From: Bartonella bacilliformis KC583
GTDB lineage: Bacteria > Pseudomonadota > Alphaproteobacteria > Rhizobiales > Rhizobiaceae
Length of the DNA stretch: 64,000 nucleotides
Direction of reading: 5' to 3'
Assembly (NCBI RefSeq): GCF_000015445.1
Contig: NC_008783.1
Coordinates: 999,001-1,063,000 of the forward strand
Below are positions 1 to 10,349 of this stretch, in pieces (the stretch's first letter is position 1; the number at the start of each line of letters is the position of its first letter). The notes below the pieces were generated by a model, which saw only the letters and a program-made list of their open reading frames with translations, searched no databases and was not told the DNA's origin. The translations under genes were made by a program, and so were the position numbers.

Positions 1-353
1 CTATCTGTTGCTTCACGTTTAGGTATCGTCGCAACTTCACGGCTAGTGGCCTCTACCAAATCACCACCTTCTACCGTAATTTCCCCTTCATAATGCTCAG
101 CTTCTATTTCATCTTCATCGTCTACAACGTTAACACCCATCTCAGAAAACATCATCAATATATCTTCAATTTGTTCGGATGTAACTTCATCAGAGGGAAG
201 AACCGCATTTAATTCATCCATTGTTACGTAGCCATTTTTTTTGGCAAGCTTTATCATTTTTTTGATGGCGTCATCGGAAAAATCAAGAGGAGCATTGTCT
301 AAGCTTCCTTGACCCATTACTTCTAGATTGTCTTTCTTTTTAACCTTTGCCAT
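1..353 (-). CDS. rpoD: RNA polymerase primary sigma factor RpoD, N-terminal part only
   Basis: Reading the minus strand from ATG at 353 gives a protein starting MAKVKKKDNLEVMGQGSLDN and running open to the window edge (about 117 residues). The stretch with FSDDAIKKMIKLAKKNGYVT, then a region about using EQIEDILMMFSEMGVNV, is the sigma-70 region 1.1 fold, followed by an acidic linker. This part inhibits free sigma from binding DNA; the core-binding and promoter-binding regions lie outside the window. It follows dnaG on the same strand, the usual dnaG-rpoD macromolecular-synthesis arrangement, but with a 337-base gap that leaves room for its own promoter. Identity is confident; nothing can be said about the rest of the protein. 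Confidence 0.9.
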   Translation of the reverse strand, partial: MAKVKKKDNLEVMGQGSLDNAPLDFSDDAIKKMIKLAKKNGYVTMDELNAVLPSDEVTSEQIEDILMMFSEMGVNVVDDEDEIEAEHYEGEITVEGGDLVEATSREVATIPKREATD

Positions 354-690
354 ACTGTCACTCCAACTTGACCACTACACAGACTTCGTGTGATCAAATT
401 CTTTTGCATTCTCACTTAGCGCATCAATCATGTTTCATCTTCTTAAGGTAATCTCTTACTGAAAATGAATACATCTTCATATACACTCTTATTTGCATAA
501 AAATATTGAAAAACTTCAAAAGTTTCCCTCGGTACTCTCAGCCTTTCTGAGACAACCTTTACACTACATAGCTTAAGAGTCACTTTTTGATTATTCCTGA
601 AATTTAGTCACCATTCTTTAAAATACTATTTCCACAATAGATTAATCCTATCATGAGGCTTTGGTGACTGATTCTCTTTTAAAAAGCGAA
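354..690. other. dnaG-rpoD spacer
   Basis: AT-rich gap of 337 bases between the end of dnaG and the start of rpoD, both on the minus strand. It probably carries an rpoD promoter, but I could not settle on a convincing -35/-10 pair, and I see no gene or strong hairpin in it. Confidence 0.4.
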
Positions 691-2631
691 TCATTTTATC
701 TTATTTTCCTCACTCTCGTCTGTTCTTTCATTAAACCAACAGCCAAATCCTTCAATTAAAGCTTCTGTTGCGTGTGTCTGCTCTAATTCAACCTTTGTTT
801 CACGCAACAGATCAAAAATTTCGCTACTAGGATTATTCAAGAGTTGCTCCTCAATATCTTGCAATCTCTTATGTAGGTGGTGTTCTTGAAGATGCAAGTA
901 GATAGCTTGTTTCAACACAGAACGAGCATCTTCTATAGGAGCTCTAGCGAAGAAAGTACGCATACCAACCTTTTGTACAAGATTCATCATATGCTCTAAA
1001 ATAATCTTTTGTCCTTTTTTTTCTAAAGCTATGATCATCGTCTCTTCAGCAAGAAGACACTGACTACCAAGAATTTCTAACATAGATTGATGAAAATTCA
1101 TCAATTGAGTATTTTTCAATTCTAACTCAGCAAGAACTTCAAAATTTTCATGCCAAAGATCAGGATAGTGTGCTAAAACTAGCAAAATAACTGCTTCTCG
1201 TAAAGGAATAGAGTGTGACGAAGTGCGCACCATGTCGGAATTTTCTAAAGCAGAAAAAATTTTTCCCTGAAATATCCCATTTTTTTGATTTTCACTGTAC
1301 CCTTCTGTACTCTTCTTTTTTGAAAAAGATGAACGAAAAAAATCAAAAAGTCGCTTTTTTATATCTTGCAAATAATAACGACGTACACTCTCATCTTTAA
1401 TCTTAAAGATCTCCTGTTTCAGTTCTCGTTCTAACGCTGCTCGCTCTTCTGGTGTTTCAAAACGCTTTCCATAAGTGGCACGCAACCATAAAAGTTCAAT
1501 TAGCGGAATTGATTTTTGCACATAAGAATCAAAAAATTTTGCACCACCAACACGAACAATCTCATCAGGATCTTGTCCTTGTGGCAACAAAATAAAGCGC
1601 ACAGACAGCCCTGCTTTCAAAAGAGGCAAGACACGATCGGCAACACGAAAAGCAGCTTTTAAACCAGCATCATCCCCATCAAAGCATAAAATTGGATCAG
1701 AACTCATCTTCCACAAAAGCTCAATTTGAGCCTCTGTTAACGCTGTCCCCAGAGGAGCAACCACTTTCTCAAAACCAGCCTTAATTAAACTGATAACATC
1801 TATATAACCTTCAACAACAAGGATGGAAGGTGCTTTTTCTCCACTCGTGAAGGAGTTATTTTTGCGAGCAGAAGCTGCGTTATAAAGTATATTTCCCTTA
1901 TGAAACAGCACCGTTTCAGGACTATTGAGATATTTTGCCTGGACATCTTGATCTAGCGTACGTCCTCCAAAAGCGACAACGCGCCCGCGTAAATCTTGAA
2001 TAGGAAATATAATACGATTTCTAAATCGGTCGTAGGGAACCGCAATATCCTCACCTGATATGAGAAGACCACAATCCTCCATCTGCTTAACTGAAACACC
2101 ACGTGCGCTCAAAACCTCTTTCAAGGCTGTGCGCTTTGCTGGCGCAAAACCAATCCGAAAACGTTTTGCAAGTTCTGGTGTTATACCACGTTCATCAAGA
2201 TATTGGCGTGCTTGTGCTCCTCCCTTATCATACAAATTATTTTGAAAAAAATCTGTAGCTATTGCCATAACATCATACAGATCTGCTTTTTGCATTTCAC
2301 GTTTATAACTTTGTAGATCAAGAACGGGTAATTTCATACCAGCCAAATCAGCTAAGCGTTCTACAGATTCTGAAAATTGTAATCCATCAAGTTCACAAAG
2401 AAAATTAAAAATGTCACCACTCACACCACAACCAAAACAATGGTAGTAGCCTTTACGATCATCACAATGAAAACTTGGAGTTTTTTCACCGTGAAATGGG
2501 CAACAACACCAAAAATCTCCTCGTGAGGACTTGCTTTTTCGGGGATCAAATGTCACCCTTTGACCAATAACTGTTGAAATTGGCAATCTTGTGCGGATCT
2601 CATCAAGGAAATCAGGGGGAAAACGCATCAT
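691..2631 (-). CDS. dnaG: DNA primase DnaG
   Basis: Synthesises RNA primers at the replication fork with the DnaB helicase. The N-terminus holds the CHC2 zinc ribbon: C44-x2-H47 and C65-x2-C68 in the context CCPFHGEKTPSFH and YYHCFGCGVSGD. The central TOPRIM catalytic domain shows ILVVEGYIDVISL and the acidic metal-binding stretch CFDGDDAGLKAA. The C-terminal 200 residues are helical and poorly conserved, as expected for the DnaB-interacting domain. At 646 residues it has ordinary length for rhizobial primases. Two ATGs in tandem (2631 and 2628) could start it; the choice changes one residue. It lies directly upstream of rpoD on the same strand, the conserved macromolecular-synthesis order. 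Confidence 0.97.
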   Translation of the reverse strand: MMRFPPDFLDEIRTRLPISTVIGQRVTFDPRKSKSSRGDFWCCCPFHGEKTPSFHCDDRKGYYHCFGCGVSGDIFNFLCELDGLQFSESVERLADLAGMKLPVLDLQSYKREMQKADLYDVMAIATDFFQNNLYDKGGAQARQYLDERGITPELAKRFRIGFAPAKRTALKEVLSARGVSVKQMEDCGLLISGEDIAVPYDRFRNRIIFPIQDLRGRVVAFGGRTLDQDVQAKYLNSPETVLFHKGNILYNAASARKNNSFTSGEKAPSILVVEGYIDVISLIKAGFEKVVAPLGTALTEAQIELLWKMSSDPILCFDGDDAGLKAAFRVADRVLPLLKAGLSVRFILLPQGQDPDEIVRVGGAKFFDSYVQKSIPLIELLWLRATYGKRFETPEERAALERELKQEIFKIKDESVRRYYLQDIKKRLFDFFRSSFSKKKSTEGYSENQKNGIFQGKIFSALENSDMVRTSSHSIPLREAVILLVLAHYPDLWHENFEVLAELELKNTQLMNFHQSMLEILGSQCLLAEETMIIALEKKGQKIILEHMMNLVQKVGMRTFFARAPIEDARSVLKQAIYLHLQEHHLHKRLQDIEEQLLNNPSSEIFDLLRETKVELEQTHATEALIEGFGCWFNERTDESEENKIK

Positions 2632-2760
2632 CTTTCACAAATTCTTAAAATTCTTTTTTGCATGTTTAACGACTTTGGAACATAATGCCAATACCTCTCT
2701 TGAGAGTTTGCCAAATTTTCAATAATCCACCGAGAATAATTCAAAAATGGAGATAAAAAA

Positions 2761-3972
2761 GTGACCAATTTTTTTGTTAAATATCCATTGCTAGAAACTA
2801 TTGCTTGGTTAATTGTTCTCACTTTTGTTGCATTTTTAGTTAATCTTTTAGCACGAAAACTTCTCATTCATGGAGAAAAACGGCTCTCTTCCTTTCTCCC
2901 CGAGAGTACAACCAATGATACTGAATGTGCTATTAGGTACATAGCGAGTATTGCTTCAGCTTTTATTATCTCAACCGGTGTTAATTTTATACCAACATTG
3001 CCCAACGTGCTCGGTACTATTATCCGCAATGTTTCCAATGCTTTTATTATTTTTATTGTTGTCTTAACAATTTCTGCTCTTTTCAATGTCATCAACACTC
3101 TTTACGAACAACAACCAGCAGCACGATTAAAACCGATAAAAAGTTATATTCAAATTGCTAAAATTGCACTTTTTGCTGTTGCTACTGTTTTAATGCTAGC
3201 CACGTTGATCGATCGCTCGCCCCTTATCCTCTTTTCTGGTCTTGGTGCGATGGCAGCTGTCTTGCTTCTGATCTTTCAAGATACACTGCTTTCTCTTGTT
3301 GCAGGCATCCAAATTTCATTTACCGATATGGTACGCGTCGGCGATTGGATTGAAATTCCAAATCTCGGTGCAGACGGTGATGTCATTGAAATTGCCCTGC
3401 ATACCGTCAAAGTTCAAAATTTTGATAAAACAATTACTACAGTTCCCATTCGTAAGCTGGTTACAGATCCTTTCAAAAACTGGCGTGGTATGCAAGAATC
3501 AGGTGGCAGACGCATTAAGCGACCTTTATTCATTGATCAATCGAGTATCCGCTTTCATACAGAAGAAGAGCAAGCATACCTTGCGCAATTTAACTTATTA
3601 GAAAACTATTTTGCAAAAAAAATACCGGAAATCAAAAAATGGAATACCCAACTGAGTAAAAACCCAAATGTCCCCGCCAATACCCGACGTTTGACGAATA
3701 TTGGAACTTTCCGTGCTTATATTTTATCTTATTTACGAGAGCATCCTCACATCAAAAAAAATATGACTCTCATGACACGGCAATTACCTCCAACACCGGA
3801 TGGCTTACCCTTGGAAATCTACTGCTTTACCAACACAGTTATTTGGGCAGAATATGAACAAATTCAAGCTGATATTTTTGATCATCTTTATTCTATCCTC
3901 CCTGATTTTGGTCTAAAAATCTTTCAAAATCCAAGTGGTTACGACTTTATTCATGCATTTGAAACAAAGTAA
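2761..3972 (+). CDS. MscS-family mechanosensitive channel, YbdG-like
   Basis: Predicted inner-membrane channel of the small-conductance mechanosensitive family, which releases solutes on hypo-osmotic shock. Five hydrophobic segments fill roughly residues 15-180. The last runs into the pore-lining helix and the beta domain (VRVGDWIEIPNLGADGDVIE, then VPIRKLVTDPFKNWRGMQES). The NWRGMxESGGRRIKR signature and the roughly 400-residue length are typical of the YbdG subgroup rather than of compact MscS. Translation appears to start at GTG 2761; the next in-frame ATG is far inside the protein. It is divergent from dnaG (129-base gap) and shares its strand with the transporter that follows. Channel gating is inferred from the family. 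Confidence 0.88.
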   Translation: MTNFFVKYPLLETIAWLIVLTFVAFLVNLLARKLLIHGEKRLSSFLPESTTNDTECAIRYIASIASAFIISTGVNFIPTLPNVLGTIIRNVSNAFIIFIVVLTISALFNVINTLYEQQPAARLKPIKSYIQIAKIALFAVATVLMLATLIDRSPLILFSGLGAMAAVLLLIFQDTLLSLVAGIQISFTDMVRVGDWIEIPNLGADGDVIEIALHTVKVQNFDKTITTVPIRKLVTDPFKNWRGMQESGGRRIKRPLFIDQSSIRFHTEEEQAYLAQFNLLENYFAKKIPEIKKWNTQLSKNPNVPANTRRLTNIGTFRAYILSYLREHPHIKKNMTLMTRQLPPTPDGLPLEIYCFTNTVIWAEYEQIQADIFDHLYSILPDFGLKIFQNPSGYDFIHAFETK

Positions 3973-4043
3973 AATAATAAGCCCCTCTGATATTAATCCT
4001 TTGAATAAACCTACATTCAAACAAAAAAGAAAGAAAAAGTATC

Positions 4044-5732
4044 ATGAATGGCTCGCTGATACTCCTTCATCTTGCAGGCGCTGTTTCTTTACTGCTTTGG
4101 TCTACACGCATGGTAAGAACAGGAGTTGAGCGTGCCTATGGTGACAAACTCAAATCTAAATTACGTCACGTCATGTCTAATCCATTTTTCTCTGTAAGTT
4201 TTGGACTTTTCATGGCCGTGATCCTACAAAGCTCGACAGCAGTGACACTCCTTGTTGGCTCTTTTGTTGGCTCTGGTTTTGTTTCTAGTTTAGCAGGGCT
4301 TATGGCAGTACGTGGAGGAGAATTAGGGTCAGCCCTTGTTGTTAAAATTCTCTCTTATAATCTTACCCTCGTTGTCCCTTTATGTCTTTTGATTGGCACT
4401 TCCATCTTTATGACAACTGAAAAACATAATTGGCGCCAAATGGGGCGTATCATTATTGGTATTGGACTTTTAATTCTATCTTTACAAATGACAAGCGCTA
4501 CGACAGAATCTCTACGTGATAGTGCGATCCTACCTAATATCATTAGCTATCTCTCAACAGACCCTATTTCGGCTTTTTTGTTAGCAGCAGCTTTAACGTA
4601 TTTTTTACATTCATCCATTGCAGGAATTATTTTGCTCGTTAATTTTGCTAATTATGACTTGATTCAATCTCAATTATGTATCGTGATGGTCCTAGGCGTC
4701 AATCTGGGTTCTTCTCTTATTGCACCAATTCTAACACGTAATGCCGCTCCTGATACCCGTCTTATCCCATTGGGTAATTTACTAATGCGCGGTGCTGGTT
4801 CAATCGTGATCCTGGTCTTATTCCTCTTTTTTCAATCACCAACTGCATGGCTTGGCGACAATGCTGCTACTCAAGTCATCAATGCTCACATTATTTTTAA
4901 TATTCTTATTCTTCTTGCTGGCATTCCACTATCAAAATGGATTTTAAAACTGACCACAATCATCGTCCATATGAGTACAAAAACACCGCAAACCGATAAT
5001 ACTCTTGATCTAGCTAATCAAACAGCTCTTGATGATAGTGTGCTAACTCGCCCAACGTTAGCACTCTCTAATGTTACGCGTGAAGTAATCCATATTTGTA
5101 ATCTTGTTGATATAATGCTGGAAAAAATTATAAGACTTTACAACAATTCTGATCCTGCGGTCATACATGAGCTCAACCAACTCAATACCATTTTAGATAA
5201 AAAACATATCGCAATTAAACTATATCTCGCACAGCTTGCCAGACAAAAACTATCTGATCAAAAAGCTCTTCGCACACAAGAGCTCTTAAGTGCATGTATA
5301 AAATTAGATCAAGCAGGAGATATTATTATCCATATGCTGACACTTGTTAAAAAGAAACAGCAAAAAGGCTTAGAATTCACCACTGACAGCTGGAATGACT
5401 TGCTTCACTTCCACACCATTGTTTTGGATAATGCACACATTGCATTTAATGTTCTTGTTTCACGTGATACCCATACTGCACATTTGTTGGTACAGAAAAA
5501 AGACCGGTTACGTAATTTAGAAAAAGAAACAAGCTTAAAATATTTTAAACGCTTACGTGAAGGTGAGGCCCTAAACGTGGAAGCATCTAACCTTCATCTT
5601 AACACTATACATGATCTTGAACAAATTAATTCTCTTCTAACCTCCATGGTCTATCCTGTTTTAGAAGAACAGGGACTATTGCAAAGTTCTCGCTTAAGAA
5701 CCTCTCCTGAACAACAAACAGCTACCCTTTGA
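4044..5732 (+). CDS. Na+/phosphate cotransporter family protein with PhoU-like tail
   Basis: Predicted inner-membrane importer coupling sodium to phosphate, NptA/YjbB type. The first 320 residues hold about eight to ten membrane segments arranged as two inverted halves. The first half has the family motif in FMAVILQSSTAVTLLVGSF. The second half has the diverged equivalent LHSSIAGIILLV, lacking the glutamine. Residues of roughly 340-550 form a soluble helical region resembling PhoU, as in many bacterial NptA proteins. Its length (562) is normal. It starts 71 bases after the channel gene. The missing glutamine in the second QSS repeat is the only oddity and may alter substrate specificity; other anions cannot be excluded. 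Confidence 0.87.
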   Translation: MNGSLILLHLAGAVSLLLWSTRMVRTGVERAYGDKLKSKLRHVMSNPFFSVSFGLFMAVILQSSTAVTLLVGSFVGSGFVSSLAGLMAVRGGELGSALVVKILSYNLTLVVPLCLLIGTSIFMTTEKHNWRQMGRIIIGIGLLILSLQMTSATTESLRDSAILPNIISYLSTDPISAFLLAAALTYFLHSSIAGIILLVNFANYDLIQSQLCIVMVLGVNLGSSLIAPILTRNAAPDTRLIPLGNLLMRGAGSIVILVLFLFFQSPTAWLGDNAATQVINAHIIFNILILLAGIPLSKWILKLTTIIVHMSTKTPQTDNTLDLANQTALDDSVLTRPTLALSNVTREVIHICNLVDIMLEKIIRLYNNSDPAVIHELNQLNTILDKKHIAIKLYLAQLARQKLSDQKALRTQELLSACIKLDQAGDIIIHMLTLVKKKQQKGLEFTTDSWNDLLHFHTIVLDNAHIAFNVLVSRDTHTAHLLVQKKDRLRNLEKETSLKYFKRLREGEALNVEASNLHLNTIHDLEQINSLLTSMVYPVLEEQGLLQSSRLRTSPEQQTATL

Positions 5733-5872
5733 ACAGAAAGATGAAATTAACATTCATCAAGAAATATGGAATGAAATTCCCAATAGTGATACATTTCTGA
5801 AAATAGACAAATCTTGACCTTAAAAAAGCCCACTCTAATTAAGGTTGCAAGTTTAAATTGAGGGAGAATATA

Positions 5873-6124
5873 ATGGAAAACGTGCAAATCGGCTGGGTTA
5901 CAGCTATTATTATCGGTGGTCTAGCAGGTTGGGCGGCGCAATATTTTATGAAGAGTCAAACAGGAGTATTATTAAATATTGTCTTAGGAATTATTGGTGC
6001 TGCATTGATGAGCTTCTTTTTTAGCTTTTTAGGCATTAATGTTGTTGGTTGGTTTAGCTATCTTATTTTTGGCTTTATTGGAGCCTGCATTCTTATATGG
6101 ATCGGTCGAAAAATCCGATCATAG
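5873..6124 (+). CDS. GlsB/YeaQ/YmgE family small membrane protein
   Basis: An 83-residue membrane protein with three hydrophobic segments and the family pattern IIGGLAGWAAQYFMK near the N-terminus and VLGIIGAALMSFFF in the middle. It ends in a short basic tail. Homologues are transglycosylase-associated or stress-response membrane proteins of unclear biochemical role. A reading frame opens earlier at TTG 5858, but ATG 5873 is preferred because AGGGAG sits about six bases upstream and the protein then starts at MENVQIGW, the usual position for the family. It stands alone between the phosphate transporter and ubiC. Confidence 0.85.
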   Translation: MENVQIGWVTAIIIGGLAGWAAQYFMKSQTGVLLNIVLGIIGAALMSFFFSFLGINVVGWFSYLIFGFIGACILIWIGRKIRS

Positions 6125-6473
6125 TTTACTCATGAATTCTGTAAAAACACTTTCCAGTGCTTTTTTGCAACTGCCGCGAAAATTTTATCTTAACTTTAGA
6201 AATTATAGTCAAAATTTTTGATCTGCGGCGTTAATTAAATGTTTACAAGCCAGACAATCTTCTGTTGGCAAATTCCGTGCCCGTATTCAATCATCTCCGA
6301 TGAAAAATTTTTCATCTTGAGATAAACAATAAATCTACTCTTAAGCGATATTCCTTTTTAAAACACTCTCGCATCTAACAACTTTCCACATATCCATTTC
6401 TGCATTACAAAGAAATCTTTGGATGATTTTTTCATCTGAAAAGCAGCGTGCTAATATAATTTAGGTAAGTAAG
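6125..6473. other. Spacer upstream of ubiC-like gene
   Basis: A 349-base AT-rich gap with no credible gene or RNA that I can see. It presumably carries the promoter of the chorismate lyase gene. Confidence 0.35.
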
Positions 6474-6992
6474 ATGATGTTTAGGACTGAAGACTCTATT
6501 TTGCCACCATTAGAGTGGTTATCCGACAATAATAGCTCTGTCCCCCCTGCTATTTATGACTGGCTGATGGAATTAGGTTCCATGACTCTTCGTTTTGAAC
6601 GTTATTGCACTCGTGTTCACGTTGAACCACGACATGAATACTTTATTGCTCGGAATGAATTAAAAGAAGAAGCTGAACACCTCCCTGAAAGCTCACTTTA
6701 TTGGCTACGCGAAGTTGTTCTTATGGGGGACAATCAGCCTTGGCTTTTGGGACGTACAGTTATCCCGCAGGAAACTTTAGCCCATCACAGTAATGCATTG
6801 ATGAATTTAGGAACTTTACCGCTAGGGCGCTATTTGTTTAGCAATGGTGAATTAACTCGCGATTATATTCACATTGGCCGGAAGGATTCATTGTGGGCAC
6901 GTCGTTCTCGTCTGCGATTATCAGGAAAACCACTTCTACTGACTGAGCTATTTTTAGCAGATTCGCCACTATACACAGAAGATCCCTCTTAA
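6474..6992 (+). CDS. ubiC: Chorismate--pyruvate lyase family protein (UbiC-like)
   Basis: Expected to convert chorismate to 4-hydroxybenzoate plus pyruvate, the first committed step of ubiquinone synthesis, in the cytoplasm. The family core is visible in order: [21 protein letters not shown] (with the arginine used for substrate binding), [14 protein letters not shown], then [20 protein letters not shown] near the C-terminus with the conserved glutamate. The length of 172 residues matches E. coli UbiC (about 165). Two tandem ATGs (6474, 6477) are available as starts. It is isolated from other ubi genes, though ubiK lies about 24 kb away in the same window. Identity rests on motif recognition. 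Confidence 0.85.
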   Translation: MMFRTEDSILPPLEWLSDNNSSVPPAIYDWLMELGSMTLRFERYCTRVHVEPRHEYFIARNELKEEAEHLPESSLYWLREVVLMGDNQPWLLGRTVIPQETLAHHSNALMNLGTLPLGRYLFSNGELTRDYIHIGRKDSLWARRSRLRLSGKPLLLTELFLADSPLYTEDPS

Positions 6993-7763
6993 TTATATTG
7001 GTATTGCATTTAAACTGCCTAATAATTTAATAATCTGATCACAATAGAAGATGCTACAAGTTCCTTTTTCAAGTTTTGCAAAATTCATTTTGCCTTTTTC
7101 ACATAGGCTATCAGCTAACTTTAAAAAATTGTTTCACATAATATTCTTTTAACGGCACGACTCCCCTCCCTATTCTTACCGTCGTATAATTTTTCACTTT
7201 TATATTTACACGAAAATTTTATAACATCTTGTTCAACAGTTATCTTACCAAACCAATAGAGAAATTATTTATGAATAATAACTAATTTTACCTGTCTTTT
7301 AGCACTTTCAAGAAACTAAACTGCTTCATGAATGAGCACAAATTTTTCATAAAATTTAGCTATTGTAGACTGCAATCATCATTACTTTTTTGCTAATTTT
7401 CTGATTACAATAAAAAATATCATAATTCTTTATCTGAGCACTCATCAAACAAAGCATAACGAGATGCGCCCTATTTTGCTTTTGCTTTTTAAAAGTAATT
7501 GAACATGCTATGGTAATCAAACACGTAATATAATAAACTTATTCAATGTAGCGCAAATAAAAAAGTTAATCCTCAAACATATTAAAATACATAATATAAT
7601 GAAAATAATAAATAACATAGCTTATGAAATACCAAAATTAAGTCTTTACCTATTCATGTAATATACTTATACTTCTAAATCTAAGCAGAACATTCCAAGA
7701 ACGATATGCGGCAATCTATTATAGCTGTAGTTTCTTTACGATATCGAATTGTGAGCATATACT
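6993..7763. other. Long AT-rich spacer before carA
   Basis: About 770 bases very rich in A and T with many stops in all frames. I find no gene, tRNA or clear repeat. It may be residue of a decayed gene but nothing recognisable remains. The carA promoter and leader must lie in its right part. Confidence 0.4.
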
Positions 7764-8963
7764 ATGACGAAAACCACCCTATCTTCTGATCCTTGGAGTA
7801 TCAAAAAACCTACAGCTCTCTTAGTATTAGCAGATGGAACGGTCATTGAAGGTGAAGGGATAGGCGCTATAGGTATTGTTGAAGCTGAAGTATGTTTCAA
7901 CACTGCTATTACAGGCTATGAAGAAATTCTTACTGATCCATCATATACCGGACAAATCATTAATTTTACTTTTCCCCATATTGGTAATGTAGGCACAAAT
8001 AGTGAAGATATTGAAGATCTTACGCCTCTCCATCACTATGGTGCAGTCGGTGCCATTTTTAAAGCACATAGCTCACCTTCTAACTACCGTGCAAACGAAA
8101 ATCTAAACCAGTGGCTCAAAAAACATCAAATTATTGCACTCTGTGGAATTGATACACGAGCATTAACTGCCCTTATCCGAGAAAAAGGTGCACAAAATGC
8201 TGTCATTGCTCATGATCCCAATGGGAATTTTGATATCAATGCTCTGAAAGAACGTGCACAAAAATGGTCAGGTCTTCTCAATCTTGATCTTGCAAAAGAA
8301 GTGACATCGAAGCAATCAATAGAGTGGAATGAAAAGCCATGGATATGGAATAAGGGTTATACTATTAATAATGAATATAACTTTCATATCGTTGCGATTG
8401 ATTATGGCATTAAGCGCAATATTCTTCGTCTTATGGCTGCACAAGGTGCACGTATAACTGTTGTACCAGCACACACGAGTGTACAAGAAATTCTAGCAAT
8501 GAAACCTGATGGCATTTTTCTTTCTAATGGCCCAGGAGATCCAAACGCTACAGCTGAATATGCTGTTCCAATGATTAAGACATTCATTGAGTGCAATATA
8601 CCGCTTTTTGGCATATGTCTTGGCCACCAGCTCCTTGCTCTTGCTGTCGGAGCTAAAACCATAAAAATGCATCAGGGACATCATGGTGCTAACCATCCTG
8701 TTAAAAATCTTATCACTGAAAAAGTTGAAATTACATCTATGAACCATGGTTTTACTGTAGATTCTACATCTCTACCGCAGTATGTTGAAGAAACGCATAT
8801 CTCTCTCTTTGATAGTACAAATTGCGGTATTCAAATTATTGGAAAACCCGCTTTTTCTGTTCAATATCATCCTGAAGCTTCCCCTGGTCCACAAGACAGT
8901 CACTACCTATTTCAACGGTTTCATGATCTGATTGTCAATTACAGAGAACAGTCCAATAAATAG
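7764..8963 (+). CDS. carA: Carbamoyl-phosphate synthase small subunit CarA
   Basis: Glutaminase subunit of carbamoyl-phosphate synthase. It frees ammonia from glutamine and passes it to CarB for arginine and pyrimidine synthesis. The N-terminal CPSase small-chain domain begins ALLVLADGTVIEGEGIGA. The C-terminal class I amidotransferase domain has the nucleophile cysteine at about residue 285 in FGICLGHQLLALAVG and the catalytic His/Glu in VQYHPEAS near the end. Length 399 is normal. It reads toward the MFS gene on the opposite strand and is separated from carB by 2.4 kb, so the two subunits cannot form a simple operon here. Confidence 0.97.
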   Translation: MTKTTLSSDPWSIKKPTALLVLADGTVIEGEGIGAIGIVEAEVCFNTAITGYEEILTDPSYTGQIINFTFPHIGNVGTNSEDIEDLTPLHHYGAVGAIFKAHSSPSNYRANENLNQWLKKHQIIALCGIDTRALTALIREKGAQNAVIAHDPNGNFDINALKERAQKWSGLLNLDLAKEVTSKQSIEWNEKPWIWNKGYTINNEYNFHIVAIDYGIKRNILRLMAAQGARITVVPAHTSVQEILAMKPDGIFLSNGPGDPNATAEYAVPMIKTFIECNIPLFGICLGHQLLALAVGAKTIKMHQGHHGANHPVKNLITEKVEITSMNHGFTVDSTSLPQYVEETHISLFDSTNCGIQIIGKPAFSVQYHPEASPGPQDSHYLFQRFHDLIVNYREQSNK

Positions 8964-9061
8964 TCTTTTGTGGGTCTTCTCACTAGGCATTGCACCTTCT
9001 CCTGCCCTTGAAATACCTCTTCAATAAGCCGTGGGTGAATGGTTTATTACTCTATGCACAG

Positions 9062-9088
9062 AGCTCATGAGCTTCTTTTTTCTTTTTA
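9062..9088 (+). terminator. Possible terminator after carA
   Basis: The self-complementary AGCTCATGAGCT is followed at once by a T-rich run (TTCTTTTTTCTTTTT), about 100 bases after the carA stop. The stem is short, so this is a weak candidate for termination between the convergent carA and MFS genes. Confidence 0.3.
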
Positions 9089-9128
9089 ATTATCTTTGTA
9101 AAGTATTTTCAAGCTTCATGTTAAGAGC

Positions 9129-10349
9129 TTACCTCACCCGTAAAGCAAAAACAAAAATTGCCACAAAAATCATAAAAAAACTACCAGCAAAAGGCGCACC
9201 AGAAAAATGAAATACAGCGTCTTCATATGTAAATTTTTCGAAGAGAAGCGTATAAAAAATGGGCCCAATGATTGAACTTAACGAAGTAATAGAAGTCATT
9301 GCGCCCTGTAATTCCCCTTGTGCATTCGCTGGTACTTGTGCTGCAGCAATAGAGCGCATAGGTGCATGAACGAGATATTCAAGCATTGTAAAAGAAAAAA
9401 CAGCGTAAACCATCCATCCTTGTATTGCAAAGGTATAACCAAGCATACCAGTCAATGCAAAAAAGAGCCCTACCATGGAAATATGCCAATCACTCCAACG
9501 CTTGGAAAGATAAGGTAATATAAGACCTATCACGATAATCTGTCCTACTCCGAAAACACTATAAGACAACCCAATAGAAAATGAGCTCCAATCATAGCGT
9601 TCTTTAGCAACAAATGCCCAAACACTTGGCCATACAGATTCTGCAAGCCAATAAAGAAAAAAAGCGAATAAAACCCAAAAAACCTTTGGGTATTTTTTAA
9701 GTTGCAAAAGCGCACCTAGGGGATTAGCACGTCTAATATCAAAACGACGTCTATTACGCATAGAAAGAGTTTCTGGCAGCATCACCCATGCAAAAATAAA
9801 ATTAATGAATGAAAAACCAGCTGCAAAATAAAACGGAACACGTGGCCCAAATTGACCTAAAAAACCACCGATAAGGGAACCTAAAATGAATCCCAATCCA
9901 AATGCCATACCTATTAAGCCAAAATTACGTGTGCGTGTCCTATCATCTGATATATCTGCCAAATAAGCCGAACAGACTGCAAAACTAGCACCACTTATCC
10001 CAGATAATAAACGCCCAATGAATAAAACAGAATAACTCCACGCTATAGCACATATAAGATTATCAATAGCAAAACTAATGATAGAGATAAGTAAAATAGG
10101 GCGGCGACCATAACGATCAGAAAGATTGCCAATAAATGGGGCAAATAAAAATTGCATCACGGCATAAGTTGCCAATAACACTCCTGCATTCACAGAAGCC
10201 TTGCTAATATCCTCTCCTGTCAACTGAGAGAGATATTCTGGTAAAATAGGACTGATAATTGCAATCCCGATAATATCCAGTAACAAAGTGATAAAAACTA
10301 AAATAAGCCCAGAACGAACAAATTTTGGATTAAGTTCTTTATCTTTCAT
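9129..10349 (-). CDS. MFS transporter, Tet/TCR-type drug exporter family
   Basis: Predicted 12-segment inner-membrane proton antiporter of the major facilitator superfamily, drug:H+ antiporter-1 group. Segment 1 carries the group pattern LDIIGIAIISPILPEYL, and loop 2-3 has the signature GNLSDRYGRRPILL. Segments 4-5 include GRLLSGISGASFAVCSAYLA and FGLGFILGSLIGGFLGQFGP. A central cytoplasmic loop (RNRRRFDIRRANPLG) divides the two halves. Length 406 is close to TetA. Family resemblance to tetracycline exporters does not prove resistance; homologues in rhizobia are mostly of unknown substrate. It lies between carA and carB on the opposite strand. Confidence 0.88.
   Translation of the reverse strand: MKDKELNPKFVRSGLILVFITLLLDIIGIAIISPILPEYLSQLTGEDISKASVNAGVLLATYAVMQFLFAPFIGNLSDRYGRRPILLISIISFAIDNLICAIAWSYSVLFIGRLLSGISGASFAVCSAYLADISDDRTRTRNFGLIGMAFGLGFILGSLIGGFLGQFGPRVPFYFAAGFSFINFIFAWVMLPETLSMRNRRRFDIRRANPLGALLQLKKYPKVFWVLFAFFLYWLAESVWPSVWAFVAKERYDWSSFSIGLSYSVFGVGQIIVIGLILPYLSKRWSDWHISMVGLFFALTGMLGYTFAIQGWMVYAVFSFTMLEYLVHAPMRSIAAAQVPANAQGELQGAMTSITSLSSIIGPIFYTLLFEKFTYEDAVFHFSGAPFAGSFFMIFVAIFVFALRVR

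Noticed and set aside
9129..10349. Tetracycline resistance gene
   Set aside because: The protein belongs to the same MFS group, but most chromosomal members have other or unknown substrates. Resistance is not supported.
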